Part shown: in pieces, positions 33,501 to 41,943 of the stretch
How positions within the stretch are numbered: the first letter of the stretch is position 1
How the letters are laid out: each line of letters begins with the position of its first letter
Source of the DNA: Variovorax paradoxus
Lineage (GTDB): Bacteria; Pseudomonadota; Gammaproteobacteria; Burkholderiales; Burkholderiaceae_C
Direction: 5' to 3'
Length of the DNA: 64,000 nt
Assembly: GCF_018614955.1 (NCBI RefSeq)
Contig: NZ_JAGGNV010000012.1
Coordinates: 97,944 to 161,943, forward strand
The notes under the pieces: generated by a model
What the model was told of the DNA's origin: nothing
The model's database searches: none
The model's input: the letters and a program-made list of their open reading frames with translations, nothing else
Translations under genes and position numbers: made by a program

Positions 33501-34382
33501 GCGCGTGCGCTGCTCGACATCGAGGATGCCGACTACGTGCCGATCATCCGCAATCCGAAGGCGACCACCTCCGAGACCGAGGCCGTGTTCTATTTCCCGG
33601 GTTGCGGCTCGGAGCGTCTCTTTTCGCAGGTTGGCCTGGCCACGCAGGCGATGCTGTGGCATGCCGGCGTGCAGACCGTGCTGCCGCCCGGTTACCTCTG
33701 CTGCGGCTACCCGCAGCGCGGCAGCGGCCAGTACGACAAGGCCGAGAAGATGATCACCGACAACCGCGTGCTCTTCCACCGCGTGGCCAACACGCTGAAC
33801 TACCTCGACATCAAGACCGTGGTGGTGAGCTGCGGCACCTGCTACGACCAGCTGCAGGGCTATCAGTTCGACAAGATCTTCCCGGGTTGCCGGATCATCG
33901 ATATCCACGAGTACCTGCTCGAGAAGGGCATCACGCTCGGTGATGCGGGCGGTGGCGGCTACCTGTACCACGACCCCTGCCACAGCCCGATGAAGCTGCA
34001 GGACCCGATGAAGACCGTCAAGGCGCTGGTCGGCGACAAGGTCCTCAAGAACGACCGCTGCTGCGGCGAGTCCGGCACGCTGGGCGTGACGCGCCCGGAC
34101 ATCTCGACGCAGATCCGCTTCCGCAAGGAAGAGGAGCTGAAGAAGGGCGAGGCTGCGCTGCGCGACAGCGGCATGGTGGGGCCCAAGGCCAACGTCAAGA
34201 TCCTCACCAGCTGCCCGAGCTGCCTGCAGGGCTTGAGCCGCTACGGCAACGACCTGAACAACGGCCTGCTCGAAGCCGACTACATCGTGGTCGAGATGGC
34301 GAACAAGATCCTCGGCGACGACTGGATGCCCGAGTACGTGGCCGCGGCCAATCAGGGCGGCATCGAACGCGTGCTGGTATGA
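30504..34382 (+). CDS. DUF3683 FAD-linked oxidase / Fe-S / CCG fusion oxidoreductase
   Basis: This 1292-residue protein joins several modules: an N-terminal DUF3683 region (about 30-150), an FAD-binding domain (about 183-320, with [12 protein letters not shown] and [11 protein letters not shown]), a GlcD-type FAD oxidase C-domain (about 420-770, with [14 protein letters not shown] and [10 protein letters not shown]), a two-cluster 4Fe-4S domain (CLRCGKC near 820 and CTVCHKC near 883), and two CCG heterodisulfide-reductase-like segments ([14 protein letters not shown]). This is the GlcD plus GlcF/GlpC set in one chain, so a membrane-quinone-linked 2-hydroxyacid dehydrogenase (D-lactate or glycolate type) is likely. 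The substrate is not known. ATG 30504 was chosen over an earlier in-frame start without family match. Confidence 0.88.
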   Translation: MNAPTALTALLSQAEEPARLREIPYNYTSFSDREIVIRLLGERGWELLQTLRAERRTGRSARMLYEVLGDIWVVQRNPYLVDDLLDNPRRRGQLVDALNHRLSEVQKRRTPDAAAQRDALVGELTALVAQAVQAFDTMFRDVAALRRKATRALGRLTAKDNIKFDGLSRVSHVTDATDWRVEYPFVVLTPDTEAEMARLVKGCIELGLTIIPRGGGTGYTGGAIPLTWNSAVINTEKLEAMTEVEMISLPGLEAPVPTVWTEAGVVTQRVADAAERAGFVFAVDPTSAEASCVGGNVAMNAGGKKAVLWGTALDNLASWRMVTPEAEWLEVTRIGHNLGKIHDADSAVFDLQYFAADGKTRLRSERLEIAGKTFRKEGLGKDVTDKFLSGLPGIQKEGCDGLITSARWVVHRMPAHTRTVCLEFFGNAKDAVPSIVEIKDFMFAEQKRSGVLLAGLEHLDDRYLKAVGYATKSKKHGGLPKMVLFGDIAGDDADAVARITSEVVRIANSRSGEGFIAISPEARKKFWLDRKRTAAISKHTNAFKINEDVVIPLPRMAEYTDGIERINIELSLQNKLALADELEAFFTRGNLPLGRSDDANEISSAELLEDRVAQALALVREVRALWRGWLEQVDTLFPQLQDHSLRASWRTQIRAPLAAIFSGAEFAPILAECNAIHQRVLKGRVWIALHMHAGDGNVHTNIPVNSDNYEMLQTAHAAVARIMVLARGLDGVISGEHGIGITKLEFLSDEELQPFTDYKKRVDPEGRFNKGKLLRPVLGDGGPLHADLTNAYTPSFGLMGHESLIMQQSDIGAIADSVKDCLRCGKCKPVCATHVPRANLLYSPRNKILATSLLVEAFLYEEQTRRGVSIKHWEEFEDVADHCTVCHKCLTPCPVDIDFGDVSMNMRNLLRKMGQKSFRPGNAAAMFFLNATNPQTIKMMRTGMVDLGFKAQRLANDLLRGLAKKQTAAPPATLGPAPVKEQVIHFINKKMPGGLPKQTARALLDIEDADYVPIIRNPKATTSETEAVFYFPGCGSERLFSQVGLATQAMLWHAGVQTVLPPGYLCCGYPQRGSGQYDKAEKMITDNRVLFHRVANTLNYLDIKTVVVSCGTCYDQLQGYQFDKIFPGCRIIDIHEYLLEKGITLGDAGGGGYLYHDPCHSPMKLQDPMKTVKALVGDKVLKNDRCCGESGTLGVTRPDISTQIRFRKEEELKKGEAALRDSGMVGPKANVKILTSCPSCLQGLSRYGNDLNNGLLEADYIVVEMANKILGDDWMPEYVAAANQGGIERVLV

Positions 34383-34819
34383 GCGCGGTCGCGGGCTGTC
34401 CTTTGTGCGACGCCGCCGGCGGTCGCCTGGTTTTCGAGGCTGCGAAGTTTCGCGTCATCCATGCGGCGGAAGCGGGCTTTCCCGCGTTCTATCGCGTCGT
34501 CTGGAAAGACCACGTGGCCGAGTGGTCCGACCTGAGCCCCGAAGACCGCGCGCTGTGCATGGAAGCCGTGACCGTGGTCGAGCAAAGTCTGCGCGATGCG
34601 CTGGCGCCGGCCAAGATCAATCTCGCGGCCCTGGGCAACATGGTGCCGCACCTGCACTGGCACGTGATCGCGCGCTTCGATTGGGACCCGCGATTCCCGG
34701 GCTCGGTCTGGGCCGAGGTGCAGCGCGAGCGCGATCCGGAACGCGAGGCCGGAATCGAGGTCAAACTACCGGCGCTGGAACGCGAGATGATCCAGCGCCT
34801 GGCGACAAGGAGCTTCTGA
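34379..34819 (+). CDS. HIT-family protein
   Basis: The 146-residue protein has the histidine triad HLHWHV at 91-96 and a CxxC pair (C7/C10) at the N-terminus. HIT proteins hydrolyse or transfer nucleotides, for example AMP-lysine or dinucleoside polyphosphates. Its ATG overlaps the stop of the preceding oxidoreductase (ATGA), and its own stop overlaps the next ATG (TGATG), so three proteins are translationally coupled. Confidence 0.9.
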   Translation: MSAVAGCPLCDAAGGRLVFEAAKFRVIHAAEAGFPAFYRVVWKDHVAEWSDLSPEDRALCMEAVTVVEQSLRDALAPAKINLAALGNMVPHLHWHVIARFDWDPRFPGSVWAEVQRERDPEREAGIEVKLPALEREMIQRLATRSF

Positions 34820-35232
34820 TGGCAGGTTTGCAAGCCGGCGCACCGATGCCGCAATCGATCACCGTGCACAACCAGTCGCGCGTGCTGGAAGTCGGCTTTT
34901 CCGACGGCGCCACCTTCCGCATCCCCTTCGAGCTGATGCGCATCTATTCGCCTTCGGCGGAAGTGCAGGGGCACGGGCCGGGCCAGGAAGTGCTGCAGAC
35001 CGGCAAGCGCAACGTCGGCCTGCTGGACCTGCAGCCGGTCGGCAACTACGCGGTGCAGCCGAGCTTTTCCGACGGCCACGACACCGGCATCTTCTCGTGG
35101 GACCTGCTGTACGAGCTGGGCGCCAAGCAGGACGAACTCTGGGCCGAGTACGAGCGGCGTCTGGCCGCAGCGGGCGTCGACCGCGACGCGCCGATGGCCG
35201 ACAAGGGCGGCCACGCCTGCGGCAGCCACTGA
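34819..35232 (+). CDS. DUF971 (gamma-butyrobetaine hydroxylase-like N-domain) protein
   Basis: The 137-residue protein has the DUF971 fold found free-standing in bacteria and at the N-terminus of gamma-butyrobetaine hydroxylases. Conserved elements are the LEVGFSDGATFRIPFELMRIYSPSAEVQGHG-type segment (about 22-52) and NYAVQPSFSDGHDTGIFSW (about 76-94); a C-terminal GGHACGSH could bind metal. DUF971 domains have been linked to Fe-S protein maturation in bacteria, which would suit the Fe-S enzyme upstream, but this is inference. The start overlaps the HIT stop. Confidence 0.88.
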   Translation: MAGLQAGAPMPQSITVHNQSRVLEVGFSDGATFRIPFELMRIYSPSAEVQGHGPGQEVLQTGKRNVGLLDLQPVGNYAVQPSFSDGHDTGIFSWDLLYELGAKQDELWAEYERRLAAAGVDRDAPMADKGGHACGSH

Positions 35233-35298
35233 GCGATCGAGCGCGCCGTCCTTCGGCCGAAAGCAACGAATGACCGCCGTCTTCGCGGGGTCGTCGGC

Positions 35299-35325
35299 TT
35301 GATGTGAACGCTTCCGGCCTAACAT
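35299..35325 (+). promoter_or_regulatory. possible promoter of ubiE
   Basis: TTGATG (35299-35304) and TAACAT (35320-35325) are 15 bases apart, and the latter ends seven bases before the ubiE ATG. The spacer is short by two, so confidence is low. If used, the transcript would be essentially leaderless. Confidence 0.3.
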
Positions 35326-35332
35326 CGGGTGC

Positions 35333-36064
35333 ATGAGCAGTACCCACTTCGGTTTCGAGACGGTCGAGGAAAGCGACAAGGCACACCGCGTGCGCGGCGT
35401 GTTCGACTCGGTCGCGACGCGCTACGACCTCATGAACGACCTGATGTCGGCGGGCCTGCACCGTGCCTGGAAGGCCTATACGGTCATGGTCGCCAATGTG
35501 GGCGAGGGCTCGAAGGTGCTCGACATCGCGGGCGGGACCGGCGACCTCGCGCTGGCCTTCGCGAAGAAGGTGGGCGCCAGCGGCGAGGTGGTGCACACCG
35601 ACATCAACGAAGCCATGCTGCGCACCGGTCGCGACCGGCTCCTCGATGCCGGCGTCGCGCTGCCCACGCTGGTGTGCGATGCCGAGAAGCTGCCCTTTCC
35701 GGACGATCACTTCGATGTCGTGAGCGTCGCCTTCGGCCTGCGCAACATGACGCACAAGGATCTTGCGCTGAAGGAAATGAACCGCGTGCTCAAGCCGCAC
35801 GGCAAGCTGCTGGTGCTCGAGTTCTCCAAGGTCGCCAAGCCTCTTTCCAAGGTCTACGACTGGTATTCGTTCAAGGTGCTGCCGCTGCTCGGCAAGGTGG
35901 TGGCGGGCGACGATGCGAGCTATCGCTACCTGGCCGAGTCGATCCGGATGCATCCCTCGCAGGAGGAGCTCAAGACCCTCATGAAAGAGGGCGGTTTCGG
36001 ACATGTGGACTATCACAACATGACTGGTGGCGTCGTTGCCCTGCATGTTGGAATCAAGTGCTGA
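35333..36064 (+). CDS. ubiE: ubiquinone/menaquinone C-methyltransferase
   Basis: UbiE methylates the ring carbon of 2-octaprenyl-6-methoxy-1,4-benzoquinol with SAM. The 243-residue protein has SAM motif [13 protein letters not shown] (about 62-73), the family signature [21 protein letters not shown] (about 24-44) and GLRNM further on. It starts a ubiquinone cluster: Tim44-like, ubiJ and ubiB follow on the same strand. Confidence 0.96.
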   Translation: MSSTHFGFETVEESDKAHRVRGVFDSVATRYDLMNDLMSAGLHRAWKAYTVMVANVGEGSKVLDIAGGTGDLALAFAKKVGASGEVVHTDINEAMLRTGRDRLLDAGVALPTLVCDAEKLPFPDDHFDVVSVAFGLRNMTHKDLALKEMNRVLKPHGKLLVLEFSKVAKPLSKVYDWYSFKVLPLLGKVVAGDDASYRYLAESIRMHPSQEELKTLMKEGGFGHVDYHNMTGGVVALHVGIKC

Positions 36065-36096
36065 TGAAGAAATTTTTTGCCGAAAGAGGAGACCTC

Positions 36097-37146
36097 ATGA
36101 AAAGTTTTTGGTCCGTTTTGCTGGTGTGTGCGCTGGCGGCCGTGAGCATCGATGCCGACGCACGCCGCCTTGGCGGCGGAAAGTCGATCGGCAAGCAGTC
36201 GGGCAACGTGACGCAGCGCGAAGCCACGCCCACAGCGCCGGCCACGCCCGGCACCCCTGCACAGAACGTGAACAGCGCCGCAGCCAAGCCGGCCGCAGCC
36301 GCGCCCGCTGCGGCGGCACCCAAGCGTCCTTGGGCCGGCATGCTCGGCGGTCTGGCCGCGGGCCTCGGCCTGGCTTGGCTTGCGCACTCGCTCGGCCTGG
36401 GCGCAGCCTTCGGGAACATCCTGCTGATCCTCCTGCTGGTGGTCGCGGCGGTGGTCGTGTGGCGCATCTTCGCGGCGCGATCGCGAGCCAACGGCGCATC
36501 GCGCAGCGGCGGTTTCGCCTTCCAGGGCGCGGGCCATCCCGCCAATGCGACCGCGCCTTCGCAGTACAGCCCGAACAACGTCGGCAACGACGCTTCCGCC
36601 CGTCCGTGGGAGCACAACACGACGGCCTTCGATGCCAGCCCGGCGCAGCAGCCCGATCATCCGGCAGAGCGCAGCACCGGCGGCTCGTCGATGGCGGGCG
36701 CGGCAGCGGCCGGCGGCAGCCTGATCGGTTCCGCCTTGGGCGGTACGCAGTCCTGGGGCATTCCGGCCGGCTTCGATGTCGACGGCTTCCTCGCCGCCGC
36801 CAAGCGCAACTTCGTGACCCTGCAGGACGCCTGGGACCGGGCCGACATCGGTACCCTGCGTTCGATGATGACCGACGGCATGGTCGGCGAGATCCGCCAG
36901 CAGCTGGCCGAGCGCGAGAACCACACCGGCGGCCAGCCGAACAAGACCGAGGTCGTGATGCTGGACGCCAAGCTGCTGGGCATCGAGGAACTGCCGGATG
37001 CCTACCTGGCCAGCGTCGAGTTCTCCGGCATGATCCGCGAGGACGTGTCCTCCGGCCCGAGCCCCTTCCGCGAAGTCTGGAACATGACCAAGCCGACCAG
37101 CGGCACGAGCGGCTGGCTGGTGGCGGGCGTGCAGGCTCTCCAGTAG
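36097..37146 (+). CDS. Tim44-like domain membrane protein
   Basis: The 349-residue protein has an N-terminal signal/anchor (1-22), a low-complexity Ala/Pro stretch (about 40-75), two hydrophobic segments (about 82-105 and 107-125) and a C-terminal Tim44-like domain (about 220-349). The LGGGKSIGKQS motif after the signal is shared with bacterial Tim44-like proteins. Start ATG 36097 has a GAGGAG site; an ATG 33 bases upstream is weaker. Its place between ubiE and ubiJ-ubiB suggests a link with ubiquinone or the inner membrane; the function is unknown. Confidence 0.88.
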   Translation: MKSFWSVLLVCALAAVSIDADARRLGGGKSIGKQSGNVTQREATPTAPATPGTPAQNVNSAAAKPAAAAPAAAAPKRPWAGMLGGLAAGLGLAWLAHSLGLGAAFGNILLILLLVVAAVVVWRIFAARSRANGASRSGGFAFQGAGHPANATAPSQYSPNNVGNDASARPWEHNTTAFDASPAQQPDHPAERSTGGSSMAGAAAAGGSLIGSALGGTQSWGIPAGFDVDGFLAAAKRNFVTLQDAWDRADIGTLRSMMTDGMVGEIRQQLAERENHTGGQPNKTEVVMLDAKLLGIEELPDAYLASVEFSGMIREDVSSGPSPFREVWNMTKPTSGTSGWLVAGVQALQ

Positions 37147-37159
37147 AGAGACCCATCCG

Positions 37160-37251
37160 GCGGCCGCCGCCGGGCCGCCCCAAGGCGTGCCGCGCCTCAC
37201 CCTCGGGGGGTGGAGTTACACGGAGCGAAGTGCAGTGAAAAGCCGGGGGGC
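37160..37251. repeat. dispersed GC-rich intergenic repeat, copy 2
   Basis: It matches copy 1 (17002-17095) over the whole length with few differences, in the same orientation relative to the plus strand. It sits 13 bases after the Tim44-like stop and 27 bases before the ubiJ start. Here it lies in codirectional genes, while copy 1 lies on the opposite strand relative to its neighbours. Confidence 0.8.
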
Positions 37252-37266
37252 AAATAGTTCATCGGG

Positions 37267-37310
37267 AATAATGGGGACATGGTCACACCATCGTCCCCAT
37301 TTTCTTTTCT
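37267..37310 (+). promoter_or_regulatory. hairpin over the ubiJ start codon with U-tract, and overlapping -10 box
   Basis: ATGGGGAC-ATGGT (37271-37283) pairs with ACCAT-C-GTCCCCAT (37287-37300), leaving a three-base loop and one bulged C: 13 pairs. TTTTCTTTTCT follows directly, as in intrinsic terminators. The ubiJ ATG (37279) is inside the stem. AATAAT (37267-37272) ends six bases before that ATG and could be the -10 of a leaderless transcript that lacks the 5' half of the stem. Confidence 0.6.
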
Positions 37311-37833
37311 CGACGACTTCGTCAACCGCGTCGGCAGCCGCCTGCAGCCGCCGGATTGGGTCGTCCATGAGGTTCAGCACCGCGCCGTGCTGTTTATCAA
37401 CCACGTGCTGCAGCAGGAACCTGAGGCCCAGCAGCGGCTGATGCGCCAGCAGGGGCGGGTGGTCCAGTTCGAATGGCGCTTCGTCACGATGAAGTTCGTG
37501 GCCACGCCGGCCGGCCTCCTCGACCTTGCGCCAGCGGACGCCGTCTCCGAGCTCACGCTCGCTGTGACCGAGGAATCCCCTTTCGGCCTCGCGCGGGCCG
37601 CGTTCCGCGGCGACAAGCCGCCCGTGCGCATCGAGGGCGATGTGCAACTGGCAGCCGAGGTCAACTGGCTGGTCGACCACGTGCGTTGGGACGTGGAGGA
37701 CGACCTGGCGCGTCTGATCGGCGACGTTCCCGCGCACACCATCGCCACCGGCGCCCGGCGCGTGGTGGCGGCGCTGCGGCAGTTCGTCGGTGAGCGCGGC
37801 GGCAAGGCCGCCGGGCCCGCAGGCCCCGAATGA
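37279..37833 (+). CDS. ubiJ: ubiquinone biosynthesis accessory factor UbiJ (SCP2 domain)
   Basis: The 184-residue protein has the SCP2-like lipid-binding fold (about 30-110) expected for UbiJ, which with UbiK holds polyprenyl intermediates for the soluble Ubi complex. Assignment rests on size, the [24 protein letters not shown] segment and its direct overlap with ubiB (ATGA). The C-terminal part has helices and an Ala/Gly-rich tail. The start codon lies in a hairpin described separately. Confidence 0.85.
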   Translation: MVTPSSPFSFLDDFVNRVGSRLQPPDWVVHEVQHRAVLFINHVLQQEPEAQQRLMRQQGRVVQFEWRFVTMKFVATPAGLLDLAPADAVSELTLAVTEESPFGLARAAFRGDKPPVRIEGDVQLAAEVNWLVDHVRWDVEDDLARLIGDVPAHTIATGARRVVAALRQFVGERGGKAAGPAGPE

Positions 37834-39395
37834 GGCGTTTCTACCGCGGCATCGTCATCGTCCTGGTCGCGCTGCGCTACGGCCTCGACGAGCTCGTGCT
37901 CACGAGCTTCCAGAAACCCTGGCTGCGCGTGGTCGCGCGTATCGTCTCGACCGGCCGCAACCTCGACGCGCCGCGCGGCCAGCGCCTGCGCGAGGCGCTG
38001 GAGAGCCTGGGGCCGATCTTCGTGAAGTTCGGGCAGGTTCTGTCGACGCGGCGCGACCTGCTGCCGTCCGACATCGCGGACGAGCTGGCCTGGCTGCAGG
38101 ACCGCGTGCCGCCCTTCGATTCGAAGGTCGCGATCGCGACCATCGAGCGCGCCTTTCGCCGGCCGGTCGGCGAGATCTTCGTGCAGTTCGACGAGACGCC
38201 GGTGGCCAGCGCCTCGATCGCGCAGGTGCATTTCGCGACCATCCGCGATTCCGGCGGTGCCGTGCGCGAGGTCGCGGTCAAGGTGCTGCGGCCCGGCATG
38301 CGCAGCGTGATCGAGAAGGACCTGGAGCTCATGGCCATGATGGCCGCCTGGGTGGAGGGATTGTCGACCGATGCCAAGCGGCTCAAGCCGCGCGAGGTGG
38401 TCGCAGAGTTCGACAAGTACCTGCACGACGAGCTCGACCTGGTGCGGGAAGCGGCCAACGCCGCCCAGTTGCGGCGCAACATGAGCAAGCTCGAACTGGT
38501 GATGATTCCCGAGATGCTCTGGGACTTCTGCCATCCCGAGGTGATCGTGATGGAGCGCATGAAGGGCGTGCCCATTGCGCAGCTCGACCGCCTGCGGGCG
38601 GCCGGGGTCGACATCCCGAAGCTGGCGCGCGACGGCGTCACCATCTTCTTCACGCAGGTGTTCCGCGACGGCTTCTTCCATGCCGACATGCATCCGGGCA
38701 ACATCCAGGTCAGCCTGGATCCGGCCACTTTCGGGCGCTACATTTCGCTGGACTTCGGCATCATCGGCACGCTGACCGAGTCCGACAAGGAGTACCTCGC
38801 GCAGAACTTCGCCGCCTTCTTCAGGCGCGACTACAAGCGCGTGGCCGAGCTGCACCTCGAAAGCGGCTGGGTGCCCGAAGGCACACGCATCGACGAGCTC
38901 GAGGGCGCGATCCGTACCGTATGCGAGCCTTACTTCGATCGCCCTCTGAAGGAAATCTCGCTCGGCATGGTCCTGATGCGCTTGTTCCAGACCTCGCGCC
39001 GCTTCCATGTCGAGATCCAGCCGCAGCTGGTGCTGCTGCAGAAGACCCTGCTGAACATCGAGGGCCTGGGCCGCCAGCTCGATCCCGAGCTCGACCTCTG
39101 GCACACGGCCAAGCCCTTCCTCGAGAAGTGGATGAGCGACCAGATCGGCCCGCGCAAGCTGTTCGAGCAGCTGCGTTCCGAGGCACCGCGCTATGCCAAG
39201 CTGCTGCCCCAGCTGCCTCGGCTTCTGCACGATTTCCTCGAAAATCGGCCGGCCGACCACCGGCGCGAACTGATGGAACTGCTGGCCGCTCAAAAGCGGA
39301 CCAACCGGCTCCTGCAGGCCATCATCTACGGTGGCATAGGTTTTGTATTGGGGTTGATCGCGATGCAGGTGCTGGTGCGCGTGCGTCTTTTCTGA
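37830..39395 (+). CDS. ubiB: ubiquinone biosynthesis regulatory kinase-like protein UbiB
   Basis: UbiB is an atypical membrane-bound kinase-like ATPase of the ABC1/ADCK family needed for ubiquinone synthesis. The 521-residue protein has the KxGQ motif (KFGQ, 66-69), the alanine-rich loop ASASIAQVH (126-134), the invariant Lys in VAVKVL (K151), the DFG-like LDFGIIG, and two C-terminal membrane helices (about 485-521). Its ATG overlaps the ubiJ stop. The symporter gene starts 14 bases later. Confidence 0.96.
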   Translation: MRRFYRGIVIVLVALRYGLDELVLTSFQKPWLRVVARIVSTGRNLDAPRGQRLREALESLGPIFVKFGQVLSTRRDLLPSDIADELAWLQDRVPPFDSKVAIATIERAFRRPVGEIFVQFDETPVASASIAQVHFATIRDSGGAVREVAVKVLRPGMRSVIEKDLELMAMMAAWVEGLSTDAKRLKPREVVAEFDKYLHDELDLVREAANAAQLRRNMSKLELVMIPEMLWDFCHPEVIVMERMKGVPIAQLDRLRAAGVDIPKLARDGVTIFFTQVFRDGFFHADMHPGNIQVSLDPATFGRYISLDFGIIGTLTESDKEYLAQNFAAFFRRDYKRVAELHLESGWVPEGTRIDELEGAIRTVCEPYFDRPLKEISLGMVLMRLFQTSRRFHVEIQPQLVLLQKTLLNIEGLGRQLDPELDLWHTAKPFLEKWMSDQIGPRKLFEQLRSEAPRYAKLLPQLPRLLHDFLENRPADHRRELMELLAAQKRTNRLLQAIIYGGIGFVLGLIAMQVLVRVRLF

Positions 39396-39409
39396 AAGGA
39401 GATTTCGTC

Positions 39410-40858
39410 GTGCTGCTGACCCTGGTCATCATCTACCTGCTGTTCACGATCGCCATCGGCCTGTATGCGGCCAAGCGCGTGAAGAACACCACCGACTTCG
39501 CGATCGCCGGGCGCCATCTGCCGCTCTACATGATCGTCACGACGACCTTCGCCACCTGGTTCGGCTCCGAAACGGTGCTCGGCATCCCGGCCAAGTTCAT
39601 CGAAGGCGGCCTGAACGGCGTGATCGAGGATCCCTTCGGCGCCGGCACCTGCCTGATCCTGGTCGGGCTCTTCTTCGCCGGCAAGCTCTACCGCATGACG
39701 CTGCTCACCATCAGCGACTACTACCGCGAGCGCTTCGGCCGCACGATCGAGATCGCCTGCTCGCTGATCATCATGCTGAGCTACCTCGGCTGGGTGTCGG
39801 CGCAGGTCACGGCGCTGGGGTTGGTGTTCAGCCTGCTGTCGGGCGGCGTCATCAGCATCCCGATCGGCATGGTGATCGGCGTGGTCTCGATCCTGGCCTA
39901 CACGCTCTTCGGCGGCATGTGGTCGGTGGCGGTGACCGACTTCATCCAGATGATCATCCTGGTGCTGGGCCTGGCGGTGATCGCCATGTTCGCCGGCAAC
40001 ATGGCCGGCGGCGCTGACAAGGTCATCGCCTTCGCTTCCAGCAAGGACCTGTTCCGGTTCTGGCCGGAGCCGAACTTCAAGGACATCATCTTCTTCTTCG
40101 CGGCCGCGATCACCATGATGCTGGGCTCGATCCCGCAGCAGGACGTGTTCCAGCGCGTCATGTCGGCCAACAGCGTGAAGGCCTCGACGCGCGGGCCCGT
40201 GATCGGCGGTGTCGCGTACATCCTGTTCGCCGCCGTGCCGATGTTCCTGGTCGCGAGCGCGCTCCTGATCATGCCGGAGCAGACCGCGACGCTGCTGAAG
40301 GAAGACCCGCAAAAGGTGCTGCCCACGCTGGTGCTCGAGAAGATGCCCTTCGTGATGCAGGTGTTCTTCTTCGGCGCGCTGCTGTCGGCCATCAAGTCGA
40401 CGGCCTCGGCGACCCTGCTGGCGCCGAGCGTGACCTTTACCGAGAACATCTGGCGCCAGTTCCGCCCGGCGGGCAGCGACAAATCCAACCTGATGACGAT
40501 GCGCATCACGGTGCTGCTCTTCAGCGCCGCGGTGCTCGCCTACGCAATCCGCATGCAGGGCACGCCGATCTACGAGCTGGTCTCCGGTGCCTACCAGGTG
40601 CCGCTGGTGGGCGCCTTCGTGCCGCTGGTCTGCGGCTTGTACTGGCAGCGCGCGACGACCCAGGGTGCGATCGCGGCGGTCGTGCTGGGCATCGGGGTCT
40701 GGCTGCTGTTCCTGGCCATGCCCTGGGGCGAGCAGTTCCCGGCGCAGCTCGCCGGTGTGCTGGCAGCCTTCGCCGGCATGTTCGCCGGCTCGCTGGCGCC
40801 GCAGTGGGTCTCCAACACCCGCACGCCGCACCGGCCGCTGGCTGTCGACCTCGCCTGA
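39410..40858 (+). CDS. sodium:solute symporter family protein
   Basis: The 482-residue protein has about 12-13 membrane helices and the SSS pattern (FGSETVLGIPAKFIEGGL near 52-69 and an FGGMWSVAVTDFIQ segment near 165). It would import a solute with sodium; which one cannot be read. The start is GTG 39410, eight bases after an AAAGGAG ribosome binding site, which fixes it. It follows ubiB by 14 bases, perhaps in the same transcript. Confidence 0.9.
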   Translation: MLLTLVIIYLLFTIAIGLYAAKRVKNTTDFAIAGRHLPLYMIVTTTFATWFGSETVLGIPAKFIEGGLNGVIEDPFGAGTCLILVGLFFAGKLYRMTLLTISDYYRERFGRTIEIACSLIIMLSYLGWVSAQVTALGLVFSLLSGGVISIPIGMVIGVVSILAYTLFGGMWSVAVTDFIQMIILVLGLAVIAMFAGNMAGGADKVIAFASSKDLFRFWPEPNFKDIIFFFAAAITMMLGSIPQQDVFQRVMSANSVKASTRGPVIGGVAYILFAAVPMFLVASALLIMPEQTATLLKEDPQKVLPTLVLEKMPFVMQVFFFGALLSAIKSTASATLLAPSVTFTENIWRQFRPAGSDKSNLMTMRITVLLFSAAVLAYAIRMQGTPIYELVSGAYQVPLVGAFVPLVCGLYWQRATTQGAIAAVVLGIGVWLLFLAMPWGEQFPAQLAGVLAAFAGMFAGSLAPQWVSNTRTPHRPLAVDLA

Positions 40859-40877
40859 GCGTGGGAGGGGCGGCGCT

Positions 40878-40883
40878 TATAAT
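40878..40883 (+). promoter_or_regulatory. TATAAT box upstream of the fmdB-like gene
   Basis: A consensus -10 lies 47 bases before the fmdB-like ATG. The -35 region holds only weak matches, so the strength is uncertain. Confidence 0.4.
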
Positions 40884-40930
40884 CGAGAGCTTTGCGAGCG
40901 GCCGCCGGCCGCTGATGCGCCCCCCAACCC

Positions 40931-41275
40931 ATGCCTATCTACGCCTACAAGTGCAGCGCCTGCGGCTTTGCCAAGGACGTGCTGCAGAAACTGTCCGATG
41001 CGCCCTTGACGGAGTGCCCGAACTGCCACGCCAGCGCGTTCAGCAAGCAGCTCACCGCCGCCGGCTTCCAGCTCAAGGGATCGGGCTGGTATGTGACCGA
41101 TTTCCGCGACGGCGCAGGCAACAAGAAGGGCGCTGACAAGGGCGCCGGCGACGCGGGCGCACCGGCCGACGGGGCTGCCGCCAAGCCGGCCGAGACCGCG
41201 GGCGCGCCGGCAGCGGCTGCTGCCCCTGCCGCATCTCCCGCACCGGCCCCGGCGCCCGCCGCCAAGAGCGATTGA
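40931..41275 (+). CDS. FmdB-family zinc ribbon protein
   Basis: The 114-residue protein starts MPIYAYKCSACGFAKDVLQK with two CxxC pairs (C8/C11 and C33/C36), the FmdB zinc ribbon (residues 1-52). The rest is an Ala/Pro/Gly-rich disordered tail (about 65-114). Family members are proposed regulators; no target is known. DUF502 and aspS follow on the same strand, the usual order in Burkholderiales. Confidence 0.92.
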   Translation: MPIYAYKCSACGFAKDVLQKLSDAPLTECPNCHASAFSKQLTAAGFQLKGSGWYVTDFRDGAGNKKGADKGAGDAGAPADGAAAKPAETAGAPAAAAAPAASPAPAPAPAAKSD

Positions 41276-41291
41276 CTTGAGCCGATACACC

Positions 41292-41912
41292 ATGCTCGCG
41301 CTGCGCAAATGGCTGCTTTCCGGCTTGCTGGTCATCGTGCCGCTGGTCATCACGCTGGGCGTGCTGAACTGGATCATCGGCACCCTCGACCAGACGCTGT
41401 GGCTGCTGCCGGAAGCGTGGCAGAAGTGGCTGTACGACCACAAGGTGCGCGGCCTGGGCGTGCTCTTGACGCTGGCGATCCTGCTGGCGGTCGGCGCGAT
41501 CGCCAGCAATTTCGTCGGCAAGCGCCTCCTGGGATGGGGCGACGCCGTGGTGCGCCGCATTCCGGTGGTCCGCTCGATCTACTCCAGCGTCAAGCAGGTA
41601 TCGGACACGCTGTTCTCCGAGAACGGCAATGCCTTCCGCACCGCGGTGATGGTGCAATGGCCGCGCGAAGGCGTGTGGACCATCGCGTTCGTGACCGGTG
41701 CGCCCGGCAGCGACGTGGTGGAGCACCTCGGCGGCGGCGACTACCTCAGCGTCTACGTGCCGACCACGCCCAACCCGACGGGCGGCTATTTCGTGATGCT
41801 CAAGCGCAGCGACTGCATCGAACTCAAGATGAGCGTGGACGACGCGCTCAAGTACATCGTGTCGATGGGCGTGGTCGTTCCCGGCGGCCCCGCAACCATC
41901 GCGATCAAATAA
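41292..41912 (+). CDS. DUF502 membrane protein
   Basis: The 206-residue protein has two N-terminal membrane helices (about 5-28 and 55-80) and the DUF502 domain, related to the plant COV1 proteins. Typical segments are [20 protein letters not shown] and [18 protein letters not shown] chose ATG 41292; a TTG at 41277 would add five residues. The function is unknown. aspS starts 31 bases later. Confidence 0.9.
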   Translation: MLALRKWLLSGLLVIVPLVITLGVLNWIIGTLDQTLWLLPEAWQKWLYDHKVRGLGVLLTLAILLAVGAIASNFVGKRLLGWGDAVVRRIPVVRSIYSSVKQVSDTLFSENGNAFRTAVMVQWPREGVWTIAFVTGAPGSDVVEHLGGGDYLSVYVPTTPNPTGGYFVMLKRSDCIELKMSVDDALKYIVSMGVVVPGGPATIAIK

Positions 41913-41943
41913 AACGCGCCACTGTCGGCGCCGGAATCCATCT

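Noticed and set aside
30447..33983. 1178-codon open frame opposite the FAD/Fe-S oxidoreductase
   Set aside because: Antisense to a gene with clear motifs. Such long shadows arise from strong third-position GC bias.
37374..39293. Long open frame opposite ubiJ-ubiB
   Set aside because: Shadow of ubiJ and ubiB, which show clear motifs on the plus strand.
37790..39409. Apparent fusion of a long N-terminal part to the symporter
   Set aside because: The part before GTG 39410 is a shadow of ubiB in another frame; the real start has a strong ribosome binding site.
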